DNA from: Methylobacterium sp.
GTDB taxonomy: Bacteria; Pseudomonadota; Alphaproteobacteria; Rhizobiales; Beijerinckiaceae
Direction of reading: 5' to 3'
Assembly: GCF_028290105.1 (NCBI RefSeq)
Contig: NZ_JAQGKL010000045.1
Span: 1-44,442 of the forward strand
Length of the DNA: 44,442 bases
Shown in pieces: positions 8,637-18,149 of this stretch; position 1 is the first letter of the stretch, and the number at the start of each line of letters is the position of its first letter. The translations under genes and the position numbers were made by a program. The notes beneath the pieces are model-generated. The model worked only from the letters and a program-made list of their open reading frames with translations. It had not been told where the DNA came from and searched no databases.

Positions 8637-9962
8637 CTAGGTGGCGCTCTTCTTTTGCGGCTTGACGACGAATTCGGTCAGGAACCCGATGATGACCGGC
8701 CACGGTTCCTTGTTCGCGACCGTGAAGGAATCGCCGCTGCTGGTGAAGGTGCTGGCGGATTTCTGCCCCTCCGCCGAGCCGCCGAAGCTGAAGGGTCCGA
8801 TGTCGATCTGTCCCGCGGCGTGCCAGGTCTGGGACATGGTGGTCGAGAATTGCTCGGAGACCTTGACCGTGATGGACGGCTGATAGGCGACGACGATCGC
8901 CGTGATCTGTCGCTCCAAACTGCCACCCGGCCCGAAAAAGTACCGTGCTCCATCCTTTTCGAAGGGACTGAAGTTCTCGTTGTAATTGTCGGGTTCGGTC
9001 GCGGCCGTATTCAAAAATCCCGGGTCGAACCACTGACCGGGTGAGACCGGAATCGCCTGGAACCCGCCAAGCTCGATGTCGATGGCGTAATCCGACGCGG
9101 CTCCGGAGGTGTCGATCTTTTCGTAGGACCCGTTCGCCTTGGCGGTGAAGAAATCCAGGAACCCTTCCGTCTTGAAACTCCCCTCACCCCAGACGCGATC
9201 GAAATCGTACGTCGCGGAATCTTTCTTGATGGAGATCTTGGTCACGTCCTTCGCGGGAGCCCCAGGTTCCTTGTTCGTGATCTCGTTCACGTAATCGATG
9301 GCACGCTTGCTCACGCTCCAAGCGCCGACTTTCGTCTTCTGCTGCGTCGTCGGATCGACGATCTCCGTCAAACCGGCCGTGTATTTTGCCAGCGCATCCT
9401 TGATGGGACCATCCTTCGACAGCACGAAATCGCTCAAATTCTGCCTCGACGTCGCGCAGGTCGCCTTGACACCGTCGATCTCCGCTTTGTGAGCCGCACC
9501 GTCTCCCTCCAGCCACGCCTGGTAGGTGACGGAACTCTTCGGATTTGCCTGAAGGTAGTTGTCGAAATCCGTGCTCGCTCCGGTGATCGCACTCTGCAGA
9601 GCTTCGAGATCCTCGTTGGCCTGCGCCTGCAACTTCTCGTATTCGGGATCGTTCTCGGAGACGGGTTTCAGCGCCGTCGTGATGAGGGCGTGATAGATCG
9701 CGTCGAAGCCGTCACTGCTTCCCCACCGGCGTGTGTCCGAGTTGGGGGCGGACAGGACGCGGTTGAGCGCCACGTACTCATCCCAGGTCGCACCGTGCAG
9801 GCCCGCGCTGGCACCGCCCCAATCCCAGGCCGTCGGCGGGGCGGTGACTTGAAGGTCTCCCGGTTGCTTGATGAAATTCTGTATGGCCTCCATGTATTGA
9901 AGGTAGAGATTCGAAGAAAAATCGTTCTGGGGCATTCCGTGGATCCGCTTCTGCTGACACAT
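8637..9962 (-). CDS. Unknown protein, helical N-terminal half and beta-rich C-terminal domain, low GC
   Basis: 441 residues from ATG 9962, or 432 from ATG 9935 (MPQNDFSSN); neither has a good ribosome binding site. I do not recognise the family. There is no signal peptide or membrane segment. Residues ~20-220 look mainly helical and charged (for example NDPEYEKLQAQANEDLEAL), and from ~290 the chain is rich in beta-type segments with aromatic/glycine motifs (FQAIPVSPGQWFDPGF, IGPFSFGGSAEGQ). Only one cysteine pair region occurs, at CAT and the N-terminal MCQQ. Base composition is unlike the flanks: in the line 9181-9240 only 32 of 60 bases are G or C, and codons ending in A or T are common. 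Together with the AT-rich block upstream this suggests recent acquisition. It is transcribed alone and ends in a hairpin. Confidence 0.75.
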   Translation of the reverse strand: MCQQKRIHGMPQNDFSSNLYLQYMEAIQNFIKQPGDLQVTAPPTAWDWGGASAGLHGATWDEYVALNRVLSAPNSDTRRWGSSDGFDAIYHALITTALKPVSENDPEYEKLQAQANEDLEALQSAITGASTDFDNYLQANPKSSVTYQAWLEGDGAAHKAEIDGVKATCATSRQNLSDFVLSKDGPIKDALAKYTAGLTEIVDPTTQQKTKVGAWSVSKRAIDYVNEITNKEPGAPAKDVTKISIKKDSATYDFDRVWGEGSFKTEGFLDFFTAKANGSYEKIDTSGAASDYAIDIELGGFQAIPVSPGQWFDPGFLNTAATEPDNYNENFSPFEKDGARYFFGPGGSLERQITAIVVAYQPSITVKVSEQFSTTMSQTWHAAGQIDIGPFSFGGSAEGQKSASTFTSSGDSFTVANKEPWPVIIGFLTEFVVKPQKKSAT

Positions 9963-10030
9963 TGACGTTGAGGTGCAAGGCGACGAAAGCGCAACCTCAG
10001 GTCAGCACATAGAGGCGATCAAGCGCTTTG

Positions 10031-10049
10031 AATCAACTCTAGATTGATT
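10031..10049. promoter_or_regulatory. Dyad AATCAA-N7-TTGATT upstream of the unknown gene
   Basis: Perfect 6-base arms around a centre containing TCTAGA, 69 bases upstream of ATG 9962. Size and position fit an operator for a dimeric regulator; no evidence identifies the protein. Confidence 0.3.
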
Positions 10050-10501
10050 ATGTCACGTCGATTTGACTGGTCTCTGGTTACAGATCCCGCTCGCTCCCGC
10101 GTATCGCTCAACCGGGCCGACAAGTACGTCAATCAATATATAAAACAAAATTTCTTCATATTCATGTATAGATATTGTCTAAATACAAAACGAAATTATG
10201 TTTATTCCATCGATTACCGGCAGGCACGCTCTCCTCTTTCGCTGACACGTGGCAACCCAGGGTTTCGCGGCGGCACAGACCGGTTTTCCCGCGCGTCCTG
10301 CCCTCGCGGAGGCGCGTCAACTGGATCGCGACGACGACGCCGCGTCGGCCTTCCCGCGACAGCGCGCCTGGGTCGAGCGCCGACGGGTCGGCGCGCTGTC
10401 CGGAAGCCATCCTCGCGACGAGGACGGCGGGGACGTCCAACCGGGCGCCGGCAGCGCCCGGGGGCGCAGGGTCGTCCGCGGGAGGGATTGTGCCGGCCAT
10501 G

Positions 10502-10533
10502 AAAAAACCCGCCCCGGGTTTCCCCGGGGCGGG
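10502..10533 (-). terminator. Intrinsic terminator of lctP
   Basis: A perfect 11-base GC stem (CCCGCCCCGGG / CCCGGGGCGGG) with a 4-base loop, followed on the minus strand by six T residues (10507-10502). It lies 33 bases after the lctP stop codon and is the strongest intrinsic terminator in the window. Confidence 0.85.
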
Positions 10534-10566
10534 CTCGTCCTCGTGACGATGCGGGGTGAGCCGGGC

Positions 10567-12294
<1,728 letters not shown>

Positions 12295-12495
12295 GGGCGC
12301 CGTCCTCCTCCGGATGAGCCCGATCTCGTGCCGGGCCTTGCCCTCGTAGCTAGCAGAGGGTTCGGACCGGCTCAACGCGGTTAATCATGTATTCAGAGGG
12401 TGTTGCCGGTCCGCCGCCCCTTCGCCAGTGCCGGACTCGCGGTTTGTTCCAGGGTGCACCGGGAAAGAAGCCCGACCCGACCGGCGCGCGAAACC

Positions 12496-12520
12496 GGAAC
12501 ATGCCCAGCCGCGACCCGTT
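12496..12520 (+). promoter_or_regulatory. EcfG-type general stress promoter of the Mn-catalase gene
   Basis: GGAAC (12496-12500), 16 bases, CGTT (12517-12520), 42 bases before the catalase ATG. This is an exact match to the consensus GGAAC-N16/17-CGTT of the alphaproteobacterial general stress sigma factor EcfG (PhyR-NepR-EcfG system, described in Methylobacterium extorquens). The gene behind it is an oxidative stress enzyme, which fits. Confidence 0.75.
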
Positions 12521-12562
12521 CCCTGCCGAGTGGTTTTTCAGCTCTGCACGGAGAATTCATCC

Positions 12563-13486
12563 ATGTTCATGCGCGTCGACAAACTCCAGGCCGAGCTTCC
12601 CGCCCCAAAACGGAAAGATCCCAATGCCGCCGCGGCCCTGCAGGAACTGCTCGGCGGCAAGTATGGCGAGATGTCGACGCTGGGCAATTACATGTTCCAG
12701 AGCTTCAACTTCCGAAGCAAGTCTAAGCTTCGCCCGTTCTATAGCCTTGTTGCCGCCATCACAGCCGAAGAGCTCGGCCATGTCGAGCTCGTCAGCAATG
12801 GCGTGGCGATGCTCAACAACGGCCCCGACAACGACGGCGACGAAAAGGACGGGGGCGACATTTCCAAGGCGCCGTTCGAGGACATGAAGGACATCCGCCT
12901 CGCGGCCGCCTTCCTGTCGAACGGCGGCGGTTCGGCGCCGATCAACAGCAACGGCGTGTCCTGGAACAACGACTTCATCACCACGACCGGCAATCTCGTC
13001 GTCGACCTGCTGCACAACTTCCATCTCGAGTGCGGCGCCCGCCTGCACAAGCTGCGCGTCTACGAGACCCTGACCGACCCGACGGGCCGCGAGGTCTGCG
13101 GCTACCTGCTGGTGCGCGGCTCGGTGCACGCCCACGCCTACGCGCTGGCGCTCAAGAAGATCACCGGCGTCGAAATCGAGAAGTTCCTGCCGACGCCCAA
13201 CATCAACCTCGACAAGATCCCCGAGTGCCAGAAGTACCTGCAGGAGGGCTCGCACCGCCGGCTCTACACCTTCAGCCCCGGCGACTACACCGAGATGGCC
13301 GGCATCTGGGGCAACGGCGAGGTCGCGCTTCCGGGCGACCCGAAGGGCGAGCTCAGCGTCGTCGAGGGCATGCCCGAGGGCGGCAAGATCCACCAGCTCA
13401 CCGGCGTGCCCTCCGCCTTCACCCCGGACTACGCCCCGGAGGAGATGTTCGAGATCGCCGCGAAGCTGACGAAGAAGGCGCGCTGA
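12563..13486 (+). CDS. Manganese catalase
   Basis: 307 residues from ATG 12563, with GGAGA 8 bases upstream. It splits hydrogen peroxide to water and oxygen at a di-manganese centre in a four-helix ferritin-like bundle. The ligands can be assigned: Glu36 (GGKYGEMSTL), Glu70 and His73 (AEELGHVE), Glu156 (HLECGARL) and His189 (VHAHAYAL). The 33-residue spacing between the last two equals that of the Lactobacillus plantarum enzyme. The length is usual for the proteobacterial form (about 280-310). An EcfG-type promoter lies immediately upstream and an intrinsic terminator follows, so it is a single-gene unit probably induced by general stress. Starch of the N-terminus upstream (frame open to 12428) is untranslated leader by this reading. 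Confidence 0.95.
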   Translation: MFMRVDKLQAELPAPKRKDPNAAAALQELLGGKYGEMSTLGNYMFQSFNFRSKSKLRPFYSLVAAITAEELGHVELVSNGVAMLNNGPDNDGDEKDGGDISKAPFEDMKDIRLAAAFLSNGGGSAPINSNGVSWNNDFITTTGNLVVDLLHNFHLECGARLHKLRVYETLTDPTGREVCGYLLVRGSVHAHAYALALKKITGVEIEKFLPTPNINLDKIPECQKYLQEGSHRRLYTFSPGDYTEMAGIWGNGEVALPGDPKGELSVVEGMPEGGKIHQLTGVPSAFTPDYAPEEMFEIAAKLTKKAR

Positions 13487-13515
13487 GGCGCATCCGCTCG
13501 TCGCGAAGGGAATCG

Positions 13516-13542
13516 GGGCGGCTCCGCGGGGCCGCCCTTTTT
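13516..13542 (+). terminator. Intrinsic terminator of the Mn-catalase gene
   Basis: Seven-base GC stem (GGGCGGC / GCCGCCC, 13516-13522 and 13531-13537) followed directly by TTTTT (13538-13542), 29 bases after the stop codon. Confidence 0.8.
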
Positions 13543-13567
13543 CGTGCGCGACGCGAGGTTTCCGGGC

Positions 13568-14449
13568 TCAGCCCCGGCGCGACCCGCGCCAGAGCGTCCA
13601 CAGGCGGCGCCAGCGCGGGATCTCGACGACGGTGTTGAGCGGGTCGTAGCCCGGCCGCTCCATGGCGGCGAGGTAGGGCTCCACCAGCGCCACGGGCAGG
13701 AAGGCGGGGCGTGCCGCCGGCGCGATGGTGGCCCGCGCGGCCTCGTAGGCCTTGAGGTGGCGCCGCGCCAGCGCCCGCAGGTCGGCGGTGGCGCCGACGA
13801 GGCCCGGGCCGCCGCGTCCGGTGACGATGTCCTCGCGGGTGACGCCGTAGGTCTTGAGGATGTCGGCGGGCAGATAGACCTGGCCCCCGCGGGAATGCCA
13901 GGGCAGCGCCCGCAGGAGGCCGGTGACGCCGTAGGCGACGCCCGCGTGTCCGGCGGCCGCGGCGCCGCCCGGCTCGCCCCCGTCGCAGAGCACCAGGGCG
14001 CCGAGGCGGATGAGGGCCGAGGCGGTCTCGCCGCAATAGCCTTCGAGGTCGTTCACCCGGGGCATCGGATCCTCATAGAGGTCGAAGACGCGGGCATCGA
14101 TGAGGTCGACGAAGGGCTGGCGCCCGAGCTTGCGCTTCACGATGGCGTCGTCCAGCGCCGCGGCCACGGGGTTGGCCTTGACGTCGCCGCGCGCCTCGCC
14201 CTGGAGGGCGTCGCGCCACCATTGCAGGCGGATCTCGCCGGCCATCGGGTTGGAGGCCGCCTCGCGGACCCGCGCGATGGTCAGGCTGAAGGCGATCAGC
14301 GCGAACAGGTGCGGCCGGGCGCTCAGCGGAGCGAACAGGGTGGCGAAGTAGCGGTCGGGGTCGCCCTCCCGGACCAGGGCCTCGCAATGCTGGAACGCGA
14401 AGGCGAGGTTGTCCTCGGTCCGGCCGGCCCGGGTCTCGGATTCCGTCAT
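13568..14449 (-). CDS. Squalene/phytoene-synthase-fold protein, NDUFAF6-like (complex I assembly factor homologue)
   Basis: 293 residues. The fold is that of trans-isoprenyl diphosphate synthases, but the first aspartate-rich motif (DxxxD, binding Mg-diphosphate) is absent: the corresponding segment reads ALIAFSLTIARVREAASNP followed by RLQWWRDAL. This closely resembles human NDUFAF6 (C8orf38), where the segment reads AFNVELAQVKDSVS and RMQFWK, by my recollection. The second region (CGETASALIRLGAL, then GVAYGVTGLLRALPWH and QVYLPADILKTYGV) keeps the fold motifs. It is therefore more likely an assembly factor for NADH dehydrogenase (complex I) than a carotenoid or hopanoid synthase. It is the last gene of yajC-secD-secF-NDUFAF3-like, 28 bases after the NDUFAF3 homologue, which supports the assignment. 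Enzymatic activity cannot be excluded. Confidence 0.85.
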   Translation of the reverse strand: MTESETRAGRTEDNLAFAFQHCEALVREGDPDRYFATLFAPLSARPHLFALIAFSLTIARVREAASNPMAGEIRLQWWRDALQGEARGDVKANPVAAALDDAIVKRKLGRQPFVDLIDARVFDLYEDPMPRVNDLEGYCGETASALIRLGALVLCDGGEPGGAAAAGHAGVAYGVTGLLRALPWHSRGGQVYLPADILKTYGVTREDIVTGRGGPGLVGATADLRALARRHLKAYEAARATIAPAARPAFLPVALVEPYLAAMERPGYDPLNTVVEIPRWRRLWTLWRGSRRG

Positions 14450-14477
14450 GTGCAGGAACCCGTCATCGTGGACTCCG

Positions 14478-14867
14478 TCATGCGACCGCGATCAGGGCGG
14501 CGGCGACCTTGCGGTTCTCCGCCATGAGGATGTTGTAGGTGCGGGCCGCGGCCCCCGTCTGCATCACGTCGAGGCCGATGCCGCCCTCCTTGAGCCAGCG
14601 CCGGAGCGCATCGGGGAAAGGCGCGATCTCGAGCCCGGTTCCGACGAGGAGCAGTTCCACCGCCCCCGCCTCGGCGAGGATCGGGCGCAGCGCGGCGCGG
14701 TCGATGGCCCGGGGCTCGGTCACGTCCCAGGCCCGAACCCCCGAGGGCGTCACCAGGATCGAGCCGCGATGCGACATCTCGGCGAATCGGAAGCCGCCAT
14801 TGCCGTAGGCGTCGATGAGGTGGCGCCCCGGAACGTAGCCGTCGTGCAGGCTGCCGCTCACCGCCAT
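14478..14867 (-). CDS. Mth938-like (DUF498) protein, NDUFAF3 homologue
   Basis: 129 residues. The sequence has the Mth938/NDUFAF3 layout: an early IDAYGNGGFRFAEMSHRGSILVTPSGVRAW split around beta strands, a central LLVGTG motif (LLLVGTGLEIAP), and the late IGLDVMQTGAAARTYNILMAENRKVAAALI, of which the T-G-A-A-x-T-Y-N core is the family signature. Human NDUFAF3 (C3orf60) assembles complex I at the inner mitochondrial membrane, and its bacterial homologues are known to sit beside secD/secF. Here it starts 10 bases after the secF stop codon and is followed by an NDUFAF6-like gene. A role in membrane insertion or early assembly of the NADH dehydrogenase is inferred. Confidence 0.88.
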   Translation of the reverse strand: MAVSGSLHDGYVPGRHLIDAYGNGGFRFAEMSHRGSILVTPSGVRAWDVTEPRAIDRAALRPILAEAGAVELLLVGTGLEIAPFPDALRRWLKEGGIGLDVMQTGAAARTYNILMAENRKVAAALIAVA

Positions 14868-14877
14868 CGGGTCTGTC

Positions 14878-15825
14878 CTATTCCGCCGCCTGCGGCACGC
14901 GCCCGCCGGTCGGCCGGGCCTGCGCCTTCACGCCCGAGAGCATCAGGCCGAGATAGATCAGCACCGGCGTCGAGACGAAGATCGCCGAGTAGGTGCAGAT
15001 GACGACGCCGGCCAGCATCACGATGGCGAAGCCCTTGATCGCCTCGCCGCCGAACAGCACCAGGGCGAGCAGCGACAGGAAGGCGGAGGTCGCCGTCATC
15101 ACTGTCCGCGACATCGTCGAGTTGATCGAGAGGTTGAGCAGTTCCACCGTGGGGATCGTCTTGTAGCGCCGCATCAGCTCGCGGGTCCGGTCGAACACCA
15201 CCACGGTCTCGTTGAGCGAATAGCCCACGATGGTGAGGATCGCGGCGATCGAGGTCATGTTGAACTCGATGCGGGTGATGACGAAGACGCCGAGCGTCAG
15301 CACGATGTCGTGGAGCGTGCCCACGATGGCGCCCAGCGCCAGCTCCCGCTCGAAGCGGAACCAGAGGTAGAACAGCACGGCGAGCACCGAGAGCACGACG
15401 CCGAGGGTGCCCGACTGCACGAGTTCGCCCGAGACGCGGGGGCCGACCGTCTCGGTGCGGCGGAACTCGTAATCGGCGTCGAAGGCGGCGTGCGCCTTCT
15501 GCATCACCGCCGTCTGGCCCTGCTCGCCCGGCTGGAGGGGAAAGCGCACCAGGACGGTGCCTTCGCCGCCGAGTTCCTGCACTTCGGTCTCGCCGAAACC
15601 GAAGCCGTTCGCCGTATGGCGGACGGCCCCGACATCGGCGGTCTTCGACTTGGCCTGGAGCTCCACCAGGGTGCCGCCCTTGAAGTCGATGCCGAAGTTC
15701 AGCCCGACGGTGAGGAACAGCACCACGGTCGCCACCGACATGAAGGCCGAGAGCGGGAAGGTGAAGCGCCGGAAGCGCATGAAGTCGACGTGCGACTCGT
15801 CGGGCCAGAGGCGGAGCAGGCGCAT
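14878..15825 (-). CDS. secF: Protein translocase subunit SecF
   Basis: 315 residues from ATG 15825 (MRLLRLWPDES); a TTG at 15846 would add seven residues. SecF works with SecD and YajC, using the proton gradient to pull proteins from the SecYEG channel into the periplasm. The six-membrane-segment RND layout is present: first segment followed by GLNFGIDFKGGTLVEL (the SecF GIDF-GG motif), a periplasmic domain, and then TM2-TM6 with YSLNETVVVFDRTRE (the conserved VVVFDR) and LSINSTMSRTVMTA. The tail of 20 residues is polar. It is 61 bases downstream of secD and runs on into the NDUFAF3-like gene. Confidence 0.95.
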   Translation of the reverse strand: MRLLRLWPDESHVDFMRFRRFTFPLSAFMSVATVVLFLTVGLNFGIDFKGGTLVELQAKSKTADVGAVRHTANGFGFGETEVQELGGEGTVLVRFPLQPGEQGQTAVMQKAHAAFDADYEFRRTETVGPRVSGELVQSGTLGVVLSVLAVLFYLWFRFERELALGAIVGTLHDIVLTLGVFVITRIEFNMTSIAAILTIVGYSLNETVVVFDRTRELMRRYKTIPTVELLNLSINSTMSRTVMTATSAFLSLLALVLFGGEAIKGFAIVMLAGVVICTYSAIFVSTPVLIYLGLMLSGVKAQARPTGGRVPQAAE

Positions 15826-15886
15826 GATCGGTCTCGGATTCTTCAATTCGGGGTCGAAAGGGCCGACGGGCGTCCTTGGGGAGCGC

Positions 15887-17494
15887 TCAGAACGGCAGGG
15901 CCTTCGGCCGGGCGATATTGTACCACAGGGCGATCATCATGCGGGTCAGGGTCACGGCGGTGATGACCGTGGTGAGAATCCCGAGGATGAACACCACGGC
16001 GAACCCCTTCACGGGGCCGGAGCCGAGGAAGAACAGGATCAGGGCGGCGATGGCCATGGTCGAGTTCGAATCGATGATGGTGGCGAAGGCCTTGTCGAAG
16101 CCCGCCTGCAGCGCCGAGACGATGGAGCGCCCGGCATGGACCTCCTCGCGCACGCGCTCGTAGATCAGCACGTTGGAATCCACCGCCGTGCCGATGGTGA
16201 GCACGATGCCGGCGATGCCCGGCAGGGTCATGGTCGCCTCCAGCACCGACATCAGGCCGAGGATGAGGCCGACATGGACGATGAGGGCGATGTTGGCGAA
16301 GAAGCCGAACACCCCGTAGGTGGCGAACATGAAGACGACGACGAGGGCGCCGGCCACCAGCGTCGCGAGCTTGCCGGCCTGGATCGAGTCGCGCCCGAGG
16401 CCGGGGCCGACGACGCGGCGCTCGACGACCGTGAACTTCGCCGGCAGCGCGCCGGCGCGCAGCAGCACCGAGAGGTCGTTGGCCTGCTGGACCGTGAAAT
16501 TGCCGGTGATCTGGCCCGATCCGCCGGTGATCGGGGTGTTGATGCGCGGCGCCGAGACCACCTCGTTGTCGAGGACGATCGCCATGCGGCGGCCGACATT
16601 CTCCGAGGTCGCCTGCCCGAAGCGCTGGGCGCCCTTCAGGTTGAACTTGAAGCTGACCATCGGCTCCTGGGTCTGATGGTCGAAGGCCGGCTGGGCGTCG
16701 GTGAGATCGCCGCCATCGGCCATGATCCGGCGCTCGACGGGCACCTTGGCGCCCTTCTCGTCCTTCGAGGGGAGGAGGTCGACGTCACCGGAGGGCGAAT
16801 CCGCCAGCATGCGGAATTCGAGCTTCGCGGTGGAGCCCAACAGCTTCTCCAGGCGCTCCGGGTTCTGCTCGCCCGGGACCTGGATCAGGATGCGGTCGGC
16901 ACCCTGCTGCTGGATCGACGGCTCGGTGGTGCCGGTGGAATCGAGGCGGCGCCGGATGACCTCGATGCCCTGGCTCACCGCGCGCCGGGTGCGCTCGGTG
17001 ATGCCCGCGTCGGTGAGGGTCAGGCGCACGAGGCCGTCGGGCTGCTCGACGATGTCGAGGGTGCGCCCGGCGCCCTGGCCCACGAGGGGATTGGAGATCG
17101 GCTGGGCGAGTTCGCGCAGCTTCGGCAGCAGCTTGGCGCGGGCGCCCGCATCGGCGACGCGGACCTGGACGCCGCGCTGCAGGAGCTGGATGCCGCCCTC
17201 GGCGCGCACGCTCTCCTGCTGCAGGATGCGGCGGACGTCGTCGCGCAGGGATTTGGCCTGCGAGGCGACGAGTTCGTTCTGGTCGACCTCGAGGAGCAGC
17301 TGCGAGCCGCCCTGGAGGTCGAGGCCGAGCACGATGGCGCGGCTCGGCACGATCCAGCTCGGGAACCAGCCCGGGAGCGAGGCCATGAAGCCCTTGCGCT
17401 GCTCGGGCGAGAAGAAGCTCGGCACGGCGAGGCTGAGGCCGATCAGGATGACGGCCAGCGTCGTGACGATCTTGGTTCTCGAAAAGCGCAGCAT
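15887..17494 (-). CDS. secD: Protein translocase subunit SecD
   Basis: 535 residues from ATG 17494 (MLRFSRTKI). The first membrane segment is followed by the SecD signature LGLDLQGGSQLLLEVD, a large periplasmic P1 domain (about residues 60-340; includes GTTEPSIQQQGADRILIQVPG with the conserved IVVQLPG-like strand) and then five more membrane segments with AVDSNVLIYERVREE (D-x-N-x-L-x-x-E-R), IDSNSTMAIAALILF and GPVKGFAVVFILGI. The pair SecD/SecF uses the proton motive force late in secretion. Length is typical of alphaproteobacteria. It lies 72 bases after yajC in the same operon. Confidence 0.95.
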   Translation of the reverse strand: MLRFSRTKIVTTLAVILIGLSLAVPSFFSPEQRKGFMASLPGWFPSWIVPSRAIVLGLDLQGGSQLLLEVDQNELVASQAKSLRDDVRRILQQESVRAEGGIQLLQRGVQVRVADAGARAKLLPKLRELAQPISNPLVGQGAGRTLDIVEQPDGLVRLTLTDAGITERTRRAVSQGIEVIRRRLDSTGTTEPSIQQQGADRILIQVPGEQNPERLEKLLGSTAKLEFRMLADSPSGDVDLLPSKDEKGAKVPVERRIMADGGDLTDAQPAFDHQTQEPMVSFKFNLKGAQRFGQATSENVGRRMAIVLDNEVVSAPRINTPITGGSGQITGNFTVQQANDLSVLLRAGALPAKFTVVERRVVGPGLGRDSIQAGKLATLVAGALVVVFMFATYGVFGFFANIALIVHVGLILGLMSVLEATMTLPGIAGIVLTIGTAVDSNVLIYERVREEVHAGRSIVSALQAGFDKAFATIIDSNSTMAIAALILFFLGSGPVKGFAVVFILGILTTVITAVTLTRMMIALWYNIARPKALPF

Positions 17495-17566
17495 CCGCCG
17501 GGTCCGTCCCTCAAATCCGTTTTTTCTCTGGGCGGCCGGTGCGGACACCGGCCGCGTTCGCGCCGT

Positions 17567-17902
17567 TCAGGCGGCCTTGACCGGGGCGCCCTTGACGCGG
17601 ACTTCCGAGATCATCGTGCGCACGACCCGGACGCGGACGTTGGGCGCGATCTCGACCTCGATCTCCGAGGCCTCGTCGGCGACCTTGGTGACGCGGCCGA
17701 CGATGCCGCCGGTGGTGACGATCGTGTCGTCGCGGCGCACGTTCTTGACCATGCTCTGATGCTCCTTCACGCGGCGCTGCTGCGGGCGGAGGATCAGGAA
17801 GTACATGATGACGAAGATGAGGACGAACGGCACCACCTGCAAGGCGATGTCCGCTCCGCCGGCGGCCGAGGTGGCCCCTTGCGCGAAGGCGGGGGTGATC
17901 AA
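17567..17902 (-). CDS. yajC: Sec translocon accessory subunit YajC
   Basis: 111 residues from a TTG start at 17902, supported by AGGAG 8 bases upstream. YajC is a small single-span inner-membrane protein that binds SecD-SecF. The segment VVPFVLIFVIMYFLILRPQQRR (first 20 residues of it being the membrane span and the diagnostic FLILRPQQ) is unmistakable, followed by the soluble domain VRRDDTIVTTGGIVGRVTKV. It is the first gene of the operon; a sigma-70 promoter is visible about 80 bases upstream. Confidence 0.93.
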   Translation of the reverse strand: MITPAFAQGATSAAGGADIALQVVPFVLIFVIMYFLILRPQQRRVKEHQSMVKNVRRDDTIVTTGGIVGRVTKVADEASEIEVEIAPNVRVRVVRTMISEVRVKGAPVKAA

Positions 17903-17983
17903 GCGGGCGACTCCTGAAAGATGACGCCCGCGCCGCCAGACCCTCGGTCGAGGGGGCGTCCGGGCTTGTCAAAAAGCGCGCGG

Positions 17984-18011
17984 ACTATAGCCAGGGACCA
18001 AGTGAAAGCAA
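17984..18011 (-). promoter_or_regulatory. Sigma-70 promoter of the yajC-secDF operon
   Basis: On the minus strand TTGCTT (18011-18006), 16 bases, TATAGT (17989-17984). Transcription would begin near 17977 and give a leader of about 75 bases before the TTG start at 17902. Best sigma-70-like match in the window. Confidence 0.6.
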
Positions 18012-18149
18012 CGTCGCCCGGGTGAGGCGAATGGGTCGCCCGGCCTGAAAATGCCCGTCTGCCCCGCGATTTATCGGGTTCATGCCCGAAGCGCGCCGCC
18101 GTAAAGGACGGGCCTGAGCGCGATGCCGCCCCTTCTCGAGGAGTCACCC

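Larger units (their letters stand above)
9963..10566. other. 600-bp intergenic region with an AT-rich block
   Basis: No convincing gene. The part next to the unknown gene holds a dyad (10031-10049). 10120-10215 is extremely AT-rich: the line 10141-10200 has 12 G/C of 60. From about 10240 the composition returns to normal, but reading frames there lack family features or a start signal. The lctP terminator lies at 10502-10533. The AT-rich block could be a promoter region, a target of a silencer such as MucR, or a scar of insertion. Confidence 0.6.

Noticed and set aside
10162..10500. 112-codon frame on the minus strand in the lctP-downstream intergenic region
   Set aside because: It crosses from normal-GC into the AT-rich block with an abrupt change in composition, starts inside the terminator region of lctP and has no recognisable domain.
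12428..12562. Extended N-terminus of Mn catalase
   Set aside because: It includes the EcfG-type promoter, and the family begins at MFMRVDKLQ. A ribosome binding site precedes ATG 12563.
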